Positions 23,690 to 31,616 of a stretch of 64,000 nucleotides of DNA are shown here, piece by piece. The position numbers and the translations under genes are program-made. The stretch is from Butyricimonas paravirosa (GTDB taxonomy: Bacteria; Bacteroidota; Bacteroidia; Bacteroidales; Marinifilaceae): the NCBI RefSeq assembly GCF_032878955.1, contig NZ_CP043839.1:4774001-4838000 (forward strand), written 5' to 3'. Position 1 is the stretch's first letter; each line of letters opens with the position of its first letter. The notes under the pieces were generated by a model. It was given only the letters and a program-made list of their open reading frames with translations. It did not search any database and was not told the DNA's origin.

Positions 23690-24658
23690 ATGACAACTTA
23701 TAATTACAATAGCGAGTTAATCAAAGCTATGAATGAAAAATTACCGAATGGTACTAATTTGGCGAATACGCTAATAGATATGTTATATTTAGGTAAAGAG
23801 GCCGTGTATCGTAGATTACGAGGGGAAGTGCCCTTCACGTTGGCAGAGGCTGCCGCGATCTCCCAGAAAATGGGAGTGTCGCTGGATAAGCTGGCTGGGA
23901 CGAACGTGGATTCGAATGCTATATTTGATCTGAATATTATACGTCAGACCGATCCGTTGGAGACCTATTACTCTATCGTGGACAATTACGTGAAAATTTT
24001 CCGGGACTTGAACCATGATCCCGCCTCGGAGCTTTGTACTTCCTCGAATATGATTCCTCAGACTTTTTATTTAAAATATGAACTCTTGTCTAAATTCCGG
24101 ATGTTTAAATGGATATATCAATTTGAAAAGATTGATATAGATAAACATTTCGAGGATATAGAGATCGTAGACAAATTGTTGGAAAAGCAGCGGGAGTTCG
24201 TGCGGGAATCTCAGGAGTTCCAGCACACGGAGTATATATGGGATGATAAATTGTTCATTTACCTGATCAATGATATCAAGTATTTTGCCAGTGTGCATTT
24301 GATCTCTCAGGAATATGTTCAGAAACTGAAAAAGGAATTACTCCAGTTGCTCGATGAGTTGGAAGAGATTGCCACGAGAGGGACGTTCAGAACGGGACAG
24401 GAGGTATGTATATATATATCTAATATAAACTTCGAGGCTACCTATAGTTATATAGCGTCTCCTGCCTACCATATCAGTTTGGTTCGGGTTTTCGCGATCA
24501 ACTCTTTCGCGACGCGTGACGAGCAAGTTTTTAACAGTGTGAAAGAATGGATTCATTCGTTGAAGAAATTTTCAACCTTGATATCCCAGAGTGGGGAAAT
24601 GCAACGTATCAAATTCTTTAAAACGCAGCGGGAAATCGTCGAGGGATTGTGTGTTTAG
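23690..24658 (+). CDS. Putative DNA-binding regulator, copy A
   Basis: A 322-residue protein with no signal peptide. Residues of about 20-70 look like an XRE-type helix-turn-helix (LANTLIDMLYLGKEAVYRRL, then FTLAEAAAISQKMGVSLDKL). The rest is a long helical domain of unknown role. The whole length is paralogous to the product at 25288-26247: both carry FDLN, DP(L/M)xxYY, NTIP/NMIPxTFY, NFEATYSY and WIHSLK(K/R)xSTLISQSGE in the same order. I know the family as multi-copy in Odoribacter-like Bacteroidales but know of no assigned function. It is divergent from the DUF3575/DUF3868 pair and could control it (inference). Confidence 0.75.
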   Translation: MTTYNYNSELIKAMNEKLPNGTNLANTLIDMLYLGKEAVYRRLRGEVPFTLAEAAAISQKMGVSLDKLAGTNVDSNAIFDLNIIRQTDPLETYYSIVDNYVKIFRDLNHDPASELCTSSNMIPQTFYLKYELLSKFRMFKWIYQFEKIDIDKHFEDIEIVDKLLEKQREFVRESQEFQHTEYIWDDKLFIYLINDIKYFASVHLISQEYVQKLKKELLQLLDELEEIATRGTFRTGQEVCIYISNINFEATYSYIASPAYHISLVRVFAINSFATRDEQVFNSVKEWIHSLKKFSTLISQSGEMQRIKFFKTQREIVEGLCV

Positions 24659-25009
24659 GCTGGTTCAATTTTTGAAAGAGTGTTTTTGTCTCCGTTTCGA
24701 TTAGTGAAATGATGATCGGGGATTAGAATTGTTTGTTGCACAAAATAAATTAAAATGTAAAACATAGTACGATATTAGAAAGTTAGTATATCGTTGATAC
24801 CCTGAATGTAGCACAGAATTGTGAAGAATATACTTCATATTTGTACTGTTGAGTGAGCGAGATGCCACTTGTATAGTATGAATTTTAAACGTGCGAATCA
24901 ATGAGACAAAAATACAATTAGAATCGAACCGCGTCGGGTGAGTAATCACCGGACGCGGTTTCGTGATATGTGGCAATAAACTCTATTTATTAATTAAAAA
25001 CCATTTACA
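24659..25009. other. Intergenic region upstream of HU with a long hairpin
   Basis: The 351 bases contain AT-rich sequence and one long hairpin (24927-24960): AACCGCGTCGGGTGA pairs with TCACCGGACGCGGTT, 15 bp with a single mismatch, loop GTAA. It has no following T-run and lies 50 bases before the HU start, so it could be an attenuator or a protein-binding site in the leader. No gene is recognised in this gap. Confidence 0.6.
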
Positions 25010-25273
25010 ATGAACAAACGAGAATTAATTGAAAAAGTGGCCGAGAAAAACGGAACCAGTAAAGTAGAAGCAGCTAAGGCTGTAAACGCTGTAATCGGAA
25101 CCATGGCTGAGACGTTAAAAAAAGGTGAAAAAATATCCTTGTTAGAATTAGGATCTTTCGCTATCAGAGAACGTAAAGAACGTAACGGTTATAACCCGAA
25201 TAGCAAGGAAAACATGGTGATTCCGGCTAAGAAAGTAGTTAAATTTTCTATAGGTAAATACTTTTTTGATTAA
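25010..25273 (+). CDS. HU-family DNA-binding protein
   Basis: An 87-residue histone-like protein that bends DNA. The family pattern is complete: NKRELIEKVAEKNGTSKVEA, then LELGSFAIRERKERNGYNP and a C-terminal VVKFSIGK. It lies between two paralogous regulators (23690-24658 and 25288-26247) and ends 14 bases before the second, so it is probably cotranscribed with it. A long hairpin stands in its leader. HU homologues normally stand alone, so the setting is unusual. Confidence 0.95.
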   Translation: MNKRELIEKVAEKNGTSKVEAAKAVNAVIGTMAETLKKGEKISLLELGSFAIRERKERNGYNPNSKENMVIPAKKVVKFSIGKYFFD

Positions 25274-25287
25274 GGAATAATACCCCT

Positions 25288-26247
25288 ATGAAGAATGCCG
25301 TGGTAAATGAATTAATCAGCACGATGCGCGAGGTTACCCCTAAAGAGGGTAATCTTGCTAATGTCCTTATGGATATTTTGTGCATGAGTAAGGAGGCGAT
25401 TTACCGGAGATTAAGGGGTGAGGTTGCTTTTACGTTCAGCGAAGTTGCGATCATCGCCAGTCAGCTGGGCATATCGTTGGATAAGATTATTGGTAACAGT
25501 ATGTCCGGTGGGGCGATGTTCGACTTGAACGTGCTCAATCCAGCGGATCCGATGGATAACTATTACGATATTCTGGTGCGCTATCAGAAACTTTTTCGTT
25601 ATGTGAAGACGGACTCGACAACGGAGATAGTGACCGCGTCGAACACGATTCCTTATACATTTTACGCCCCTTACGAACATTTGTCAAAATTCCGGATTGG
25701 CAGGTGGTTATATCAGAACGAACGCTTGAGAACTCCCGCGTCCTTGTCCGACATCGTTCTTCCGGAAAAATTAGTAAAAGTTCAGAAAGAATTAATTGAA
25801 GATTTAAGGCTTGTCAGAAGGACTTGTTTTATACTGGATGAAAATCTCTTCGGTTCGTTTGTTAAAGAGATCAAGTATTTCTCTGAATTGGGACTGGTTT
25901 CGACGAACGACGTGCAAAACATGAAAAAGGAGTTACACCAGCTTTTACGCGAGTTGGAAATATTGTCTGAAAAAGGATCGTTTCACAATGGGAACGCCTT
26001 GTCGGTTTATCTCTCTAACGTGAATTTTGAAGCAACGTATAGCTACGTGGAGAAGGTCGGGTTTCAGATATGTTTTTTGCGGGTTTATTCGATCAACTCG
26101 ATGGATTCGCGAGATAGTAAAATATGTGATTATCAAAAGAAATGGATTCATTCGTTGAAGAGACATTCCACGCTGATTTCGCAAAGTGGAGAGATTCAAC
26201 GGATGATGTTTTTTAATGAGCAAAAGAAAGTAGTAGACGCGTTATAG
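25288..26247 (+). CDS. Putative DNA-binding regulator, copy B
   Basis: A 319-residue paralogue of the 23690-24658 product, with the same N-terminal helix-turn-helix (NLANVLMDILCMSKEAIYRR, then FTFSEVAIIASQLGISLDKI at about 48-68) and the same C-terminal block (KKWIHSLKRHSTLISQSGE). Synonymous and replacement differences are spread along the whole gene, so the duplication is old. It follows HU by 14 bases and ends at a strong terminator (26272-26302). Target and function are unknown. Confidence 0.75.
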   Translation: MKNAVVNELISTMREVTPKEGNLANVLMDILCMSKEAIYRRLRGEVAFTFSEVAIIASQLGISLDKIIGNSMSGGAMFDLNVLNPADPMDNYYDILVRYQKLFRYVKTDSTTEIVTASNTIPYTFYAPYEHLSKFRIGRWLYQNERLRTPASLSDIVLPEKLVKVQKELIEDLRLVRRTCFILDENLFGSFVKEIKYFSELGLVSTNDVQNMKKELHQLLRELEILSEKGSFHNGNALSVYLSNVNFEATYSYVEKVGFQICFLRVYSINSMDSRDSKICDYQKKWIHSLKRHSTLISQSGEIQRMMFFNEQKKVVDAL

Positions 26248-26271
26248 TGTGAACGTGTAAATTTTAGGATG

Positions 26272-26302
26272 GAATCCGGGGTGACTCCCGGATTCTTTTT
26301 TT
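26272..26302 (+). terminator. Intrinsic terminator after the HU/regulator operon
   Basis: A perfect 9-bp stem (GAATCCGGG 26272-26280 with CCCGGATTC 26287-26295), 6-base loop, and a run of seven T bases. Confidence 0.9.
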
Positions 26303-26327
26303 GTTCCTCGTTTTTCGGATAAAAATG

Positions 26328-26335
26328 TATCTTTG
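26328..26335 (+). promoter_or_regulatory. -7 box of the thioredoxin-like lipoprotein gene
   Basis: TATCTTTG fits TAnnTTTG and lies 24 bases before the ATG at 26360. A TTTG sits at 26300-26303 inside the T-run of the preceding terminator, at a longer than usual distance. Confidence 0.45.
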
Positions 26336-26359
26336 TGTAGGAAAATGAAAGATTAAATT

Positions 26360-27328
26360 ATGAGTAAGAGTAGGATCGTTCGGGTTTGGATTACTGTCGC
26401 GTGTTTATCGCTAGTAATCTCCGCTTGTTCTTCTTCCCCTAAAAAACAGGGAAAAGAGGAACCTAAAAATACAGAAATCAAATCATTTCAGGCACCGGAA
26501 ATTCCACCTGTTTATACCGACCAGCGGGAGCGGGCGAAATACTTGGTGACTCATTACTGGGATAAGTTTAATTTTGCCGATACTTCTTTGATCCGGATGC
26601 CAGAGATCACGGAACAGGCTTTCGTGGATTTCTTGCAGGTGTTGCCTTATGTCTCGTATACCGATGCCGAGAAAGAGATTTCCGGGATGTTGGATAAGGC
26701 ATTATCGGCTGATACGCTGATGTTTGCCTATTTTACGGTGTTGTATGATAAATATCTTTATAACCCGAATTCCCCGATGTTGAACGAGGAACTTTATATT
26801 CCCGTGCTGAGATATATCGTGAATTCCGAACGGGTGGGAGAGATAGATAAAATGCGTCCCGCTTTTCGGCTGGAGATGGCGCTAAAGAATCGGGTGGGGA
26901 ATCCGGCAACCGATTTCACCTATACATTACCTTCCGGGAAGAAAGGGAAGTTGTCGGGCATAAACGCGGATTACACGATTCTCTTCTTCAATAATCCCGA
27001 TTGTAATGCCTGCCGGGCCATTAAGGCCGAGGTGGAAGCATCCGGGGTGGTGAAGAACTTGTTGAATACCAAAGTACAGGGTAACCGGAAGAAACTGGTA
27101 TTCTTATCTGTATTCCCTGATCCCGAGCTGGAGGTATGGCGGCGAATGTTGCCGGAACAACCGAAAGAATGGATGTGTACTTATGATGACGGTCAAGTGA
27201 TCACGAAGGAACGCCTCTATGATTTGCGGGCGATCCCGACATTCTATTTGTTGGATCGAGAGAAACGGGTTTTGTTGAAGGATGCTCCCTTCCGGGTAAT
27301 TGAGACCTATTTGGGGGAGAGGTTATAA
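26360..27328 (+). CDS. Lipoprotein with DUF5106-like and thioredoxin-like domains
   Basis: A 322-residue lipoprotein: signal with lipobox SLVISAC (Cys23). The middle part (about 50-170, RERAKYLVTHYWDKFNFADT.. LPYVSYTDAEKEI) is a helical domain seen before thioredoxin folds in Bacteroidales. The C-terminal part is thioredoxin-like with NPDCNACRAIKAEV (a CxxC motif, CNAC) and the cis-proline region RAIPTFYLLD. It probably acts in periplasmic thiol exchange or binding (inference). A palindromic element begins at the stop codon. Confidence 0.85.
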   Translation: MSKSRIVRVWITVACLSLVISACSSSPKKQGKEEPKNTEIKSFQAPEIPPVYTDQRERAKYLVTHYWDKFNFADTSLIRMPEITEQAFVDFLQVLPYVSYTDAEKEISGMLDKALSADTLMFAYFTVLYDKYLYNPNSPMLNEELYIPVLRYIVNSERVGEIDKMRPAFRLEMALKNRVGNPATDFTYTLPSGKKGKLSGINADYTILFFNNPDCNACRAIKAEVEASGVVKNLLNTKVQGNRKKLVFLSVFPDPELEVWRRMLPEQPKEWMCTYDDGQVITKERLYDLRAIPTFYLLDREKRVLLKDAPFRVIETYLGERL

Positions 27329-27520
27329 AGGGGCTGTTTAAAAAGTCATTTTATTTCCATCAAACTCCTCCGTCACTTCGTGCCACCTCCTCTATAAACA
27401 GAGGAGGAGCTGGTGACATTCCCCGAAGACAGGGAGTATTTCAACTCTCCCTCTGTTTATAGAGGGAGTACCCCGCAGGGGGGAGGGAGTTTGAAAAATG
27501 ACTTTTTGGACAACCCCTTT
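27327..27520. mobile_element. MITE-like palindromic element, copy 1
   Basis: A 194-base sequence bounded by imperfect terminal inverted repeats of 26 bases: AAAGGGGCTGTTTAAAAAGT at the left (27327) and the complement of AAAGGGGTTGTCCAAAAAGT at the right (27520). They differ at three positions. Inside are inverted repeats such as CTCCCTCTGTTTATAGAGGG and CTCCTCTATAAACAGAGGAG. A second copy with the same ends and interior lies in the opposite orientation at 55989-56143. No transposase gene is inside, as expected of a non-autonomous element. The first bases overlap the stop codon of the lipoprotein gene. Confidence 0.75.
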
Positions 27521-27538
27521 ATAAACCTTATAAACTTT

Positions 27539-28069
27539 TTATTCCTTCAGCGCCGCAATCACTTCCGGCATCATGGTCCAGATCGTGTTTTCCGTTTGAG
27601 CGGTGTAGAAATTGCCGTCGATCTCGGATTTCTCGTCGGAGGCTTTTGCATGTTGGATGGCCGGTTTGGCAAGAGGATGAACGGCTACTTTCTTTCCGGT
27701 GGCGATGCCCACGGAGTCGAACATCATGGCAGCGGCGCAGTGGCCGATCATGATTTTACCCTTCTCCCCGAAAGCTTTGATCACGGCCAACATATCTTGG
27801 TTGTAAGGCTTTCCGGCGTTTTCCCCGAATTTAGGTACAGCGTCACCACAGCCGAATACAAGAGCGTCGAACTCGTCCTCGTGTCCTTTCAAGTGAGCAA
27901 TCACGTCATCAGCCACGAGGGCAATGCCGGAATTCGTCTTGATTTCTTTCGTTTCTGCCACTGCAAATACTTTATAGGAAATGCCATTTTCGAAAAATGT
28001 TTCCAGATACTGGAACAAACCGAACCCGTTTACCGGGTTAACTGCCAATACGGCTACTTTTTTTGCCAT
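27539..28069 (-). CDS. DJ-1/PfpI family protein
   Basis: A 176-residue protein with the class I glutamine amidotransferase-like fold. It starts MAKKVAVLAVNPVNGFGLFQ; the conserved glutamate-like position lies early, and the nucleophile elbow is IGHCAAAMMF with Cys111. DJ-1/PfpI relatives act as glyoxalases, deglycases, chaperones or proteases, and the sequence alone does not choose between them. It is divergent from an HxlR-type regulator (28235), a common arrangement for genes induced by electrophile or thiol stress (inference). Several large opposite-strand frames over it are shadows. Confidence 0.85.
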   Translation of the reverse strand: MAKKVAVLAVNPVNGFGLFQYLETFFENGISYKVFAVAETKEIKTNSGIALVADDVIAHLKGHEDEFDALVFGCGDAVPKFGENAGKPYNQDMLAVIKAFGEKGKIMIGHCAAAMMFDSVGIATGKKVAVHPLAKPAIQHAKASDEKSEIDGNFYTAQTENTIWTMMPEVIAALKE

Positions 28070-28115
28070 GGGTAAATTTTTTTAGTTAAACAATAGTTCT
28101 TTAAAGTAAGTTTAT

Positions 28116-28200
28116 TACTTTTGTTTAGCAAATGTAAGCTATTTGATTTGCATAAACAAGAACGAACTTATAGATAAGATAGTTACACGGAGATAACTAT
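28116..28200. promoter_or_regulatory. Divergent promoters and inverted repeat between DJ-1 and HxlR genes
   Basis: Plus strand TACTTTTG (28116-28123) and minus strand TACATTTG (28136-28129) fit TAnnTTTG, one for each gene. In the HxlR leader lies the inverted repeat ATAGTTA (28179-28185), 8 bases, TAACTAT (28194-28200), a plausible operator for the regulator. Confidence 0.55.
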
Positions 28201-28234
28201 TGTTGATACTAAACCATATATAGGGAAGAAAAAA

Positions 28235-28588
28235 ATGGAAAATTTTTACACGAACGATAATTGTCCCATTCGTGATGTTTTGAGTCGCTTGGGTGACAAA
28301 TGGTCAATGCTCGTCCTCGTGACGTTGAATGCGAACGGAACCATGCGATTCTGTGATGTTCATAAAGCGATTGCCGACATATCCCAGCGTATGCTGACGG
28401 TCACCTTGCGGACGTTGGAGGCCGACGGGTTAATTTCGAGAAAGGTATATGCCGAGGTGCCGCCGCGGGTGGAATATCGGCTCACGGAGCTGGGTGAAAG
28501 CTTGATGCCGCGGGTGCAGATGCTGGTGGATTGGGCATTGGAACACATGGGTGAAATCATGAAACATCGGGAAGTGATGGCCAAATAA
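28235..28588 (+). CDS. HxlR-family transcriptional regulator
   Basis: A 117-residue winged-helix regulator. It begins with the family's cysteine-containing segment (NCPIRDVLSRLGDKWSMLVL), followed by MRFCDVHKAIADISQRMLTV and the wing DGLISRKVYAEVPPRVEYRL. The N-terminal cysteine (Cys10) is at the position of the redox-sensing cysteine of HypR/YodB-like members. It is divergent from the DJ-1-like gene and probably autoregulates and controls it. Confidence 0.93.
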   Translation: MENFYTNDNCPIRDVLSRLGDKWSMLVLVTLNANGTMRFCDVHKAIADISQRMLTVTLRTLEADGLISRKVYAEVPPRVEYRLTELGESLMPRVQMLVDWALEHMGEIMKHREVMAK

Positions 28589-28613
28589 TCAACTATGGAG
28601 TGTCAGCTCGGAG

Positions 28614-28662
28614 GAACGCATGTGGGATGATCTGGGATCATGTTCATGTGCGTTCTGTTTTT
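28614..28662 (+). terminator. Intrinsic terminator after the HxlR gene
   Basis: Outer stem GAACGCA (28614-28620) with TGCGTTC (28649-28655), inner stem ATGATC/GATCAT, then GTTTTTTG. Internal mismatches separate the two stems. Confidence 0.7.
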
Positions 28663-28717
28663 TGCAATTTAGTTGCACGAAATGAATCGTAATTTTACGG
28701 AAAATTAAAACAGTAGA

Positions 28718-30598
28718 ATGATGAAAAAATATAGTGCAGAATTGATTTCCTTCGGGTTGCTGCTTTGCGGAATCGGTTTATCTTGGGGGAATGTCGCTTG
28801 GTTTCAGACGGAAATCGTGCGATTTGTATGGTATTTGGTCGCTTTTATTCCGGTAGGGTTTCCCGTGTTGAAAGAGGCCGTGGAGTGCTTGCGGGAAAAG
28901 GAATACTTTAACGAATTCATGTTGATGTCACTGGCAGCCATCGGGGCCTTTTATATTGGAGAGTACCCGGAAGGCGTGGCCGTGATGTTATTTTATTCCA
29001 TCGGTGAGAAATTCCAAGATAGTGCGGTGAGCCGGGCCCGTTCGAATATCCGGGCTTTACTTGATGTACGTCCGGAGCAGGCAACGGTTATTCGTGACGG
29101 GCAAGAAAAGATCGAGAAACCGGAACAAGTTCGTGTCGGGGAGATCATCGAGATCAAGGTGGGGGAACGGGTACCCTTGGACGGGATCATGCTGGGTGAC
29201 GTGGCGGCTTTTAACACGGCGGCTTTGACCGGGGAGAGCGTGCCTCGGAACATCCGCGCGGGAGAGGATGTGCTGGCGGGGATGATCGTGACCGACCGGG
29301 TTGTGCGGGTGAAGGTGACGAAGCCCTATGATCAGAGTGCTCTGGCCCGGATTCTGGAAATGGTACAGAACGCCTCCGAGCGTAAAGCTCCTGCGGAACT
29401 TTTTATCCGGAAGTTTGCCCGGATCTACACGCCCGTGGTCACGGGGTTGGCCGTGTTGATCGTGCTGGTTCCTTGGATCGTGTCGTGGGTACAACCGGAT
29501 TTCTCTTTCGTGCTGAATGATTGGTTGTATCGGGCGCTCGTGTTCCTGGTAATATCCTGCCCGTGCGCGCTGGTGGTCAGTATCCCGCTGGGGTATTTCG
29601 GGGGAATCGGGGCGGCATCCCGGCAGGGAATTCTCTTTAAAGGGGGAAACTACTTGGATGCAATCACGAAGATTAACACGGTTGTATTCGATAAGACCGG
29701 GACGTTGACGAAGGGTGTGTTCGAGGTGCAGCAAGTACACGTTCGGGAGGGTTTTACCGAAGAGGAGGTTGTGCGAACAATTGCCTCTGTCGAGAGCAGG
29801 AGCAATCACCCGATAGCCAAGGCGGTCGAGCAGTATGCTAAATCCCGGCAAATCTCCATCCGGCGTGACGTGGAGGTCTCCGAGCTGGCAGGCTACGGAT
29901 TGAAGACACTCGTTGATGGGCAGGAGGTACTGGTGGGAAATACTCGTTTGTTGGAGAAGTACGGGATCTCGTTCCCGTCCGAGCTGACCGGGGTTCCCGA
30001 AACGCTTGTCGTGTGTGCGGTAAATGGCGAGTACGTCGGTCACTTGTTGCTGGCGGACACCGTGAAAGAAGATGCTAAAGAAGCCGTTGCAGCATTAAAA
30101 AAATTAAATATTGATAATATTCAGATATTATCGGGAGATAAACAAACAATTGTTTCTAAATTAGCAGGGTATTTGGGCGTGGACGAGGCCTACGGGGATT
30201 TGTTGCCCGAGGACAAGGTGGCGCACGTGGAGGCATTGAAGAGCGATCCGGGAAGGCGTGTTGCTTTCGTGGGTGATGGGATTAATGATGCCCCGGTGCT
30301 TGCCCTGAGCGACGTGGGAGTTGCCATGGGGGGCTTGGGAAGTGATGCTGCGATTGAGATCGCGGATGTGGTTCTCCAGACGGATCAGCCCGGTCGGTTG
30401 GCCATGGCGATCCGGATCGGGAAAGAGACCCGCCGGATCATCTGGCAGAACATCACGCTGGCTTTCGGGGTAAAACTGATCGTGTTGGTACTGGGAGCCG
30501 GGGGACTCGCCACCATGTGGGAGGCCGTGTTTGCCGATGTCGGGGTAGCCTTGTTGGCAATTTTGAACGCGATAAGAATACAGAAACGAGCAAGATAG
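28718..30598 (+). CDS. Heavy-metal-transporting P1B-type ATPase (Zn/Cd/Pb type)
   Basis: A 626-residue efflux ATPase without an N-terminal metal-binding domain. Visible are the phosphatase loop TGES (about 168), the membrane metal site SCPCALVVS (about 283), the phosphorylation site DKTGTLTKG (about 325), the HP locus motif SNHPIAKA and the hinge GDGINDAPVLA (about 525). The last membrane part (FGVKLIVLVLGAG, then EAVFADVGVALLAILN) has the K and DxG residues of the P1B-2 zinc/cadmium/lead group. It forms an operon with a Fur-family regulator (6 bases) and an HMA chaperone. Positions 30068-30175 are strikingly AT-rich (about 22% GC by my count over 30094-30175) in an otherwise GC-rich gene. 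Confidence 0.95.
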   Translation: MMKKYSAELISFGLLLCGIGLSWGNVAWFQTEIVRFVWYLVAFIPVGFPVLKEAVECLREKEYFNEFMLMSLAAIGAFYIGEYPEGVAVMLFYSIGEKFQDSAVSRARSNIRALLDVRPEQATVIRDGQEKIEKPEQVRVGEIIEIKVGERVPLDGIMLGDVAAFNTAALTGESVPRNIRAGEDVLAGMIVTDRVVRVKVTKPYDQSALARILEMVQNASERKAPAELFIRKFARIYTPVVTGLAVLIVLVPWIVSWVQPDFSFVLNDWLYRALVFLVISCPCALVVSIPLGYFGGIGAASRQGILFKGGNYLDAITKINTVVFDKTGTLTKGVFEVQQVHVREGFTEEEVVRTIASVESRSNHPIAKAVEQYAKSRQISIRRDVEVSELAGYGLKTLVDGQEVLVGNTRLLEKYGISFPSELTGVPETLVVCAVNGEYVGHLLLADTVKEDAKEAVAALKKLNIDNIQILSGDKQTIVSKLAGYLGVDEAYGDLLPEDKVAHVEALKSDPGRRVAFVGDGINDAPVLALSDVGVAMGGLGSDAAIEIADVVLQTDQPGRLAMAIRIGKETRRIIWQNITLAFGVKLIVLVLGAGGLATMWEAVFADVGVALLAILNAIRIQKRAR

Positions 30599-30604
30599 AG
30601 TGTT

Positions 30605-31033
30605 ATGGACGAGAAGGTATATTTGGAAAAACTGGAAAAGCGGGAGATCAAGCCGACGGCCATGCGGCTGTTGATTCTGAAGGCGATGACCCGCTTTACC
30701 CGGGCGTTTAGCCTACTGGACCTAGAGACGGAATTGGATACCGTGGATAAATCGACGATATTCCGGACGATTAATCTGTTTTTGGATCATCACTTGATTC
30801 ACGTGATTGATGACGGTTCCGGTTCGTTGAAATATTCGGTATGCAGTAATGAATGTACCTGTTCTATCGATGATCTTCACGCTCATTTCTATTGCCGGAA
30901 TTGCCACAAGACCTTTTGTTTAAGAAAAATTCACGTGCCCACGGTGGCCTTGCCCGGCGATTTTACGTTAGAAAGTATAAACTACGTGTTGAAGGGGTTA
31001 TGTGCCGAATGTTCTTCACGGGTGGAATCGTAA
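30605..31033 (+). CDS. Fur-family metal-responsive regulator
   Basis: A 142-residue Fur/Zur/PerR-type repressor. The winged helix spans about 10-75 (KPTAMRLLILKAMTRFTRAF, STIFRTINLFLDHHLIHVI) and the dimer domain carries metal ligands HAHFYCRNCHKTFCL and CAECSSR. The two CxxC pairs fit the structural zinc site. Placed between a Zn/Cd-type ATPase and an HMA chaperone, it probably senses zinc or a related metal (inference); whether it acts as Zur-like or as an efflux activator cannot be told. Confidence 0.93.
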   Translation: MDEKVYLEKLEKREIKPTAMRLLILKAMTRFTRAFSLLDLETELDTVDKSTIFRTINLFLDHHLIHVIDDGSGSLKYSVCSNECTCSIDDLHAHFYCRNCHKTFCLRKIHVPTVALPGDFTLESINYVLKGLCAECSSRVES

Positions 31034-31050
31034 TTAAAAACAAGAAGGAT

Positions 31051-31260
31051 ATGAAAACAAGTAAATTCAAAACCACCGCCAAATGTGGCGGATGCGTTGC
31101 CAAGATCGGTGAAACGCTGGATAAAGTAGTCGCTCGTGACCAATGGAATATCGATCTCTCCACTCCCGACCGGGTGTTGACGATTACTTCCGATTTGTCA
31201 GATGACCGGGTAATCGAGCTGGTGAAAGAGGCCGGATTTAAGGCTGAGAAATTGGGATAA
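31051..31260 (+). CDS. Small heavy-metal-associated (HMA) domain protein
   Basis: A 69-residue protein consisting of one HMA domain: MKTSKFKTTAKCGGCVAKIG, with the metal-binding pair in CGGC, and the end DRVIELVKEAGFKAEKLG. It would deliver or sense metal for the ATPase encoded two genes upstream, which lacks its own N-terminal HMA domain. The start is the ATG at 31051, 17 bases after the regulator stop; the longer frame from 30892 overlaps the regulator and is wrong. Confidence 0.88.
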   Translation: MKTSKFKTTAKCGGCVAKIGETLDKVVARDQWNIDLSTPDRVLTITSDLSDDRVIELVKEAGFKAEKLG

Positions 31261-31280
31261 GATTTTGTGCTGATAAAATT

Positions 31281-31323
31281 ACTCCGCCATTTTTATTAAC
31301 AAATAAGGAGGGCGGGGTTTTCA
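31281..31323 (+). terminator. Probable terminator after the metal operon
   Basis: ACTCCGCC (31281-31288) pairs with GGCGGGGT (31311-31318), enclosing an AT-rich inner TTATT/AATAA stem, followed by TTTTC. Confidence 0.6.
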
Positions 31324-31330
31324 AAAACAC

Positions 31331-31537
31331 TTATACTACCTTCACGCTTTGTCCCAAAGCGGTGATGATTTCTCCTTTGGTGATTTTAGCACGTTTGCGG
31401 AATTCGGGTTCTCCATTGCGGGTAACCTCTCCATTTTCCACGAGAATCTTGGCCATGGCACCGCTGTCAGCGATGCGGGTGGCCTTTAGCAGCTTGATTA
31501 ATTCAATGTATTCGGTGTCTATTTCAAACGTGATCAT
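31331..31537 (-). CDS. S4-domain RNA-binding protein (YbcJ-like)
   Basis: A 68-residue protein made of one S4 domain: YIELIKLLKATRIADSGAMA, ILVENGEVTRNGEPEFRK and KITKGEIITALG. Such small S4 proteins bind RNA, possibly ribosomal, but have no settled role. A minus-strand TACCTTTG (31564-31557) lies 20 bases before the start and probably serves as its promoter box. Confidence 0.9.
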   Translation of the reverse strand: MITFEIDTEYIELIKLLKATRIADSGAMAKILVENGEVTRNGEPEFRKRAKITKGEIITALGQSVKVV

Positions 31538-31616
31538 GGTGTCTGTATTTTGGACGCAAAGGTAACCAATTTTTGTTGCATACCGTAAAGTAGAAACAAC
31601 TTAAGGAGTTGAATGT

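Noticed and set aside
27413..28075. A 220-codon plus-strand frame across the MITE-like element and the DJ-1 gene
   Set aside because: The minus-strand DJ-1 protein is conserved, and this frame reads through the palindromic element; no start or family supports it.
29057..30043. A 328-codon minus-strand frame inside the P1B ATPase gene
   Set aside because: Its product is rich in His, Arg and Pro in the manner of a complement-strand shadow, and the plus strand has all ATPase motifs.
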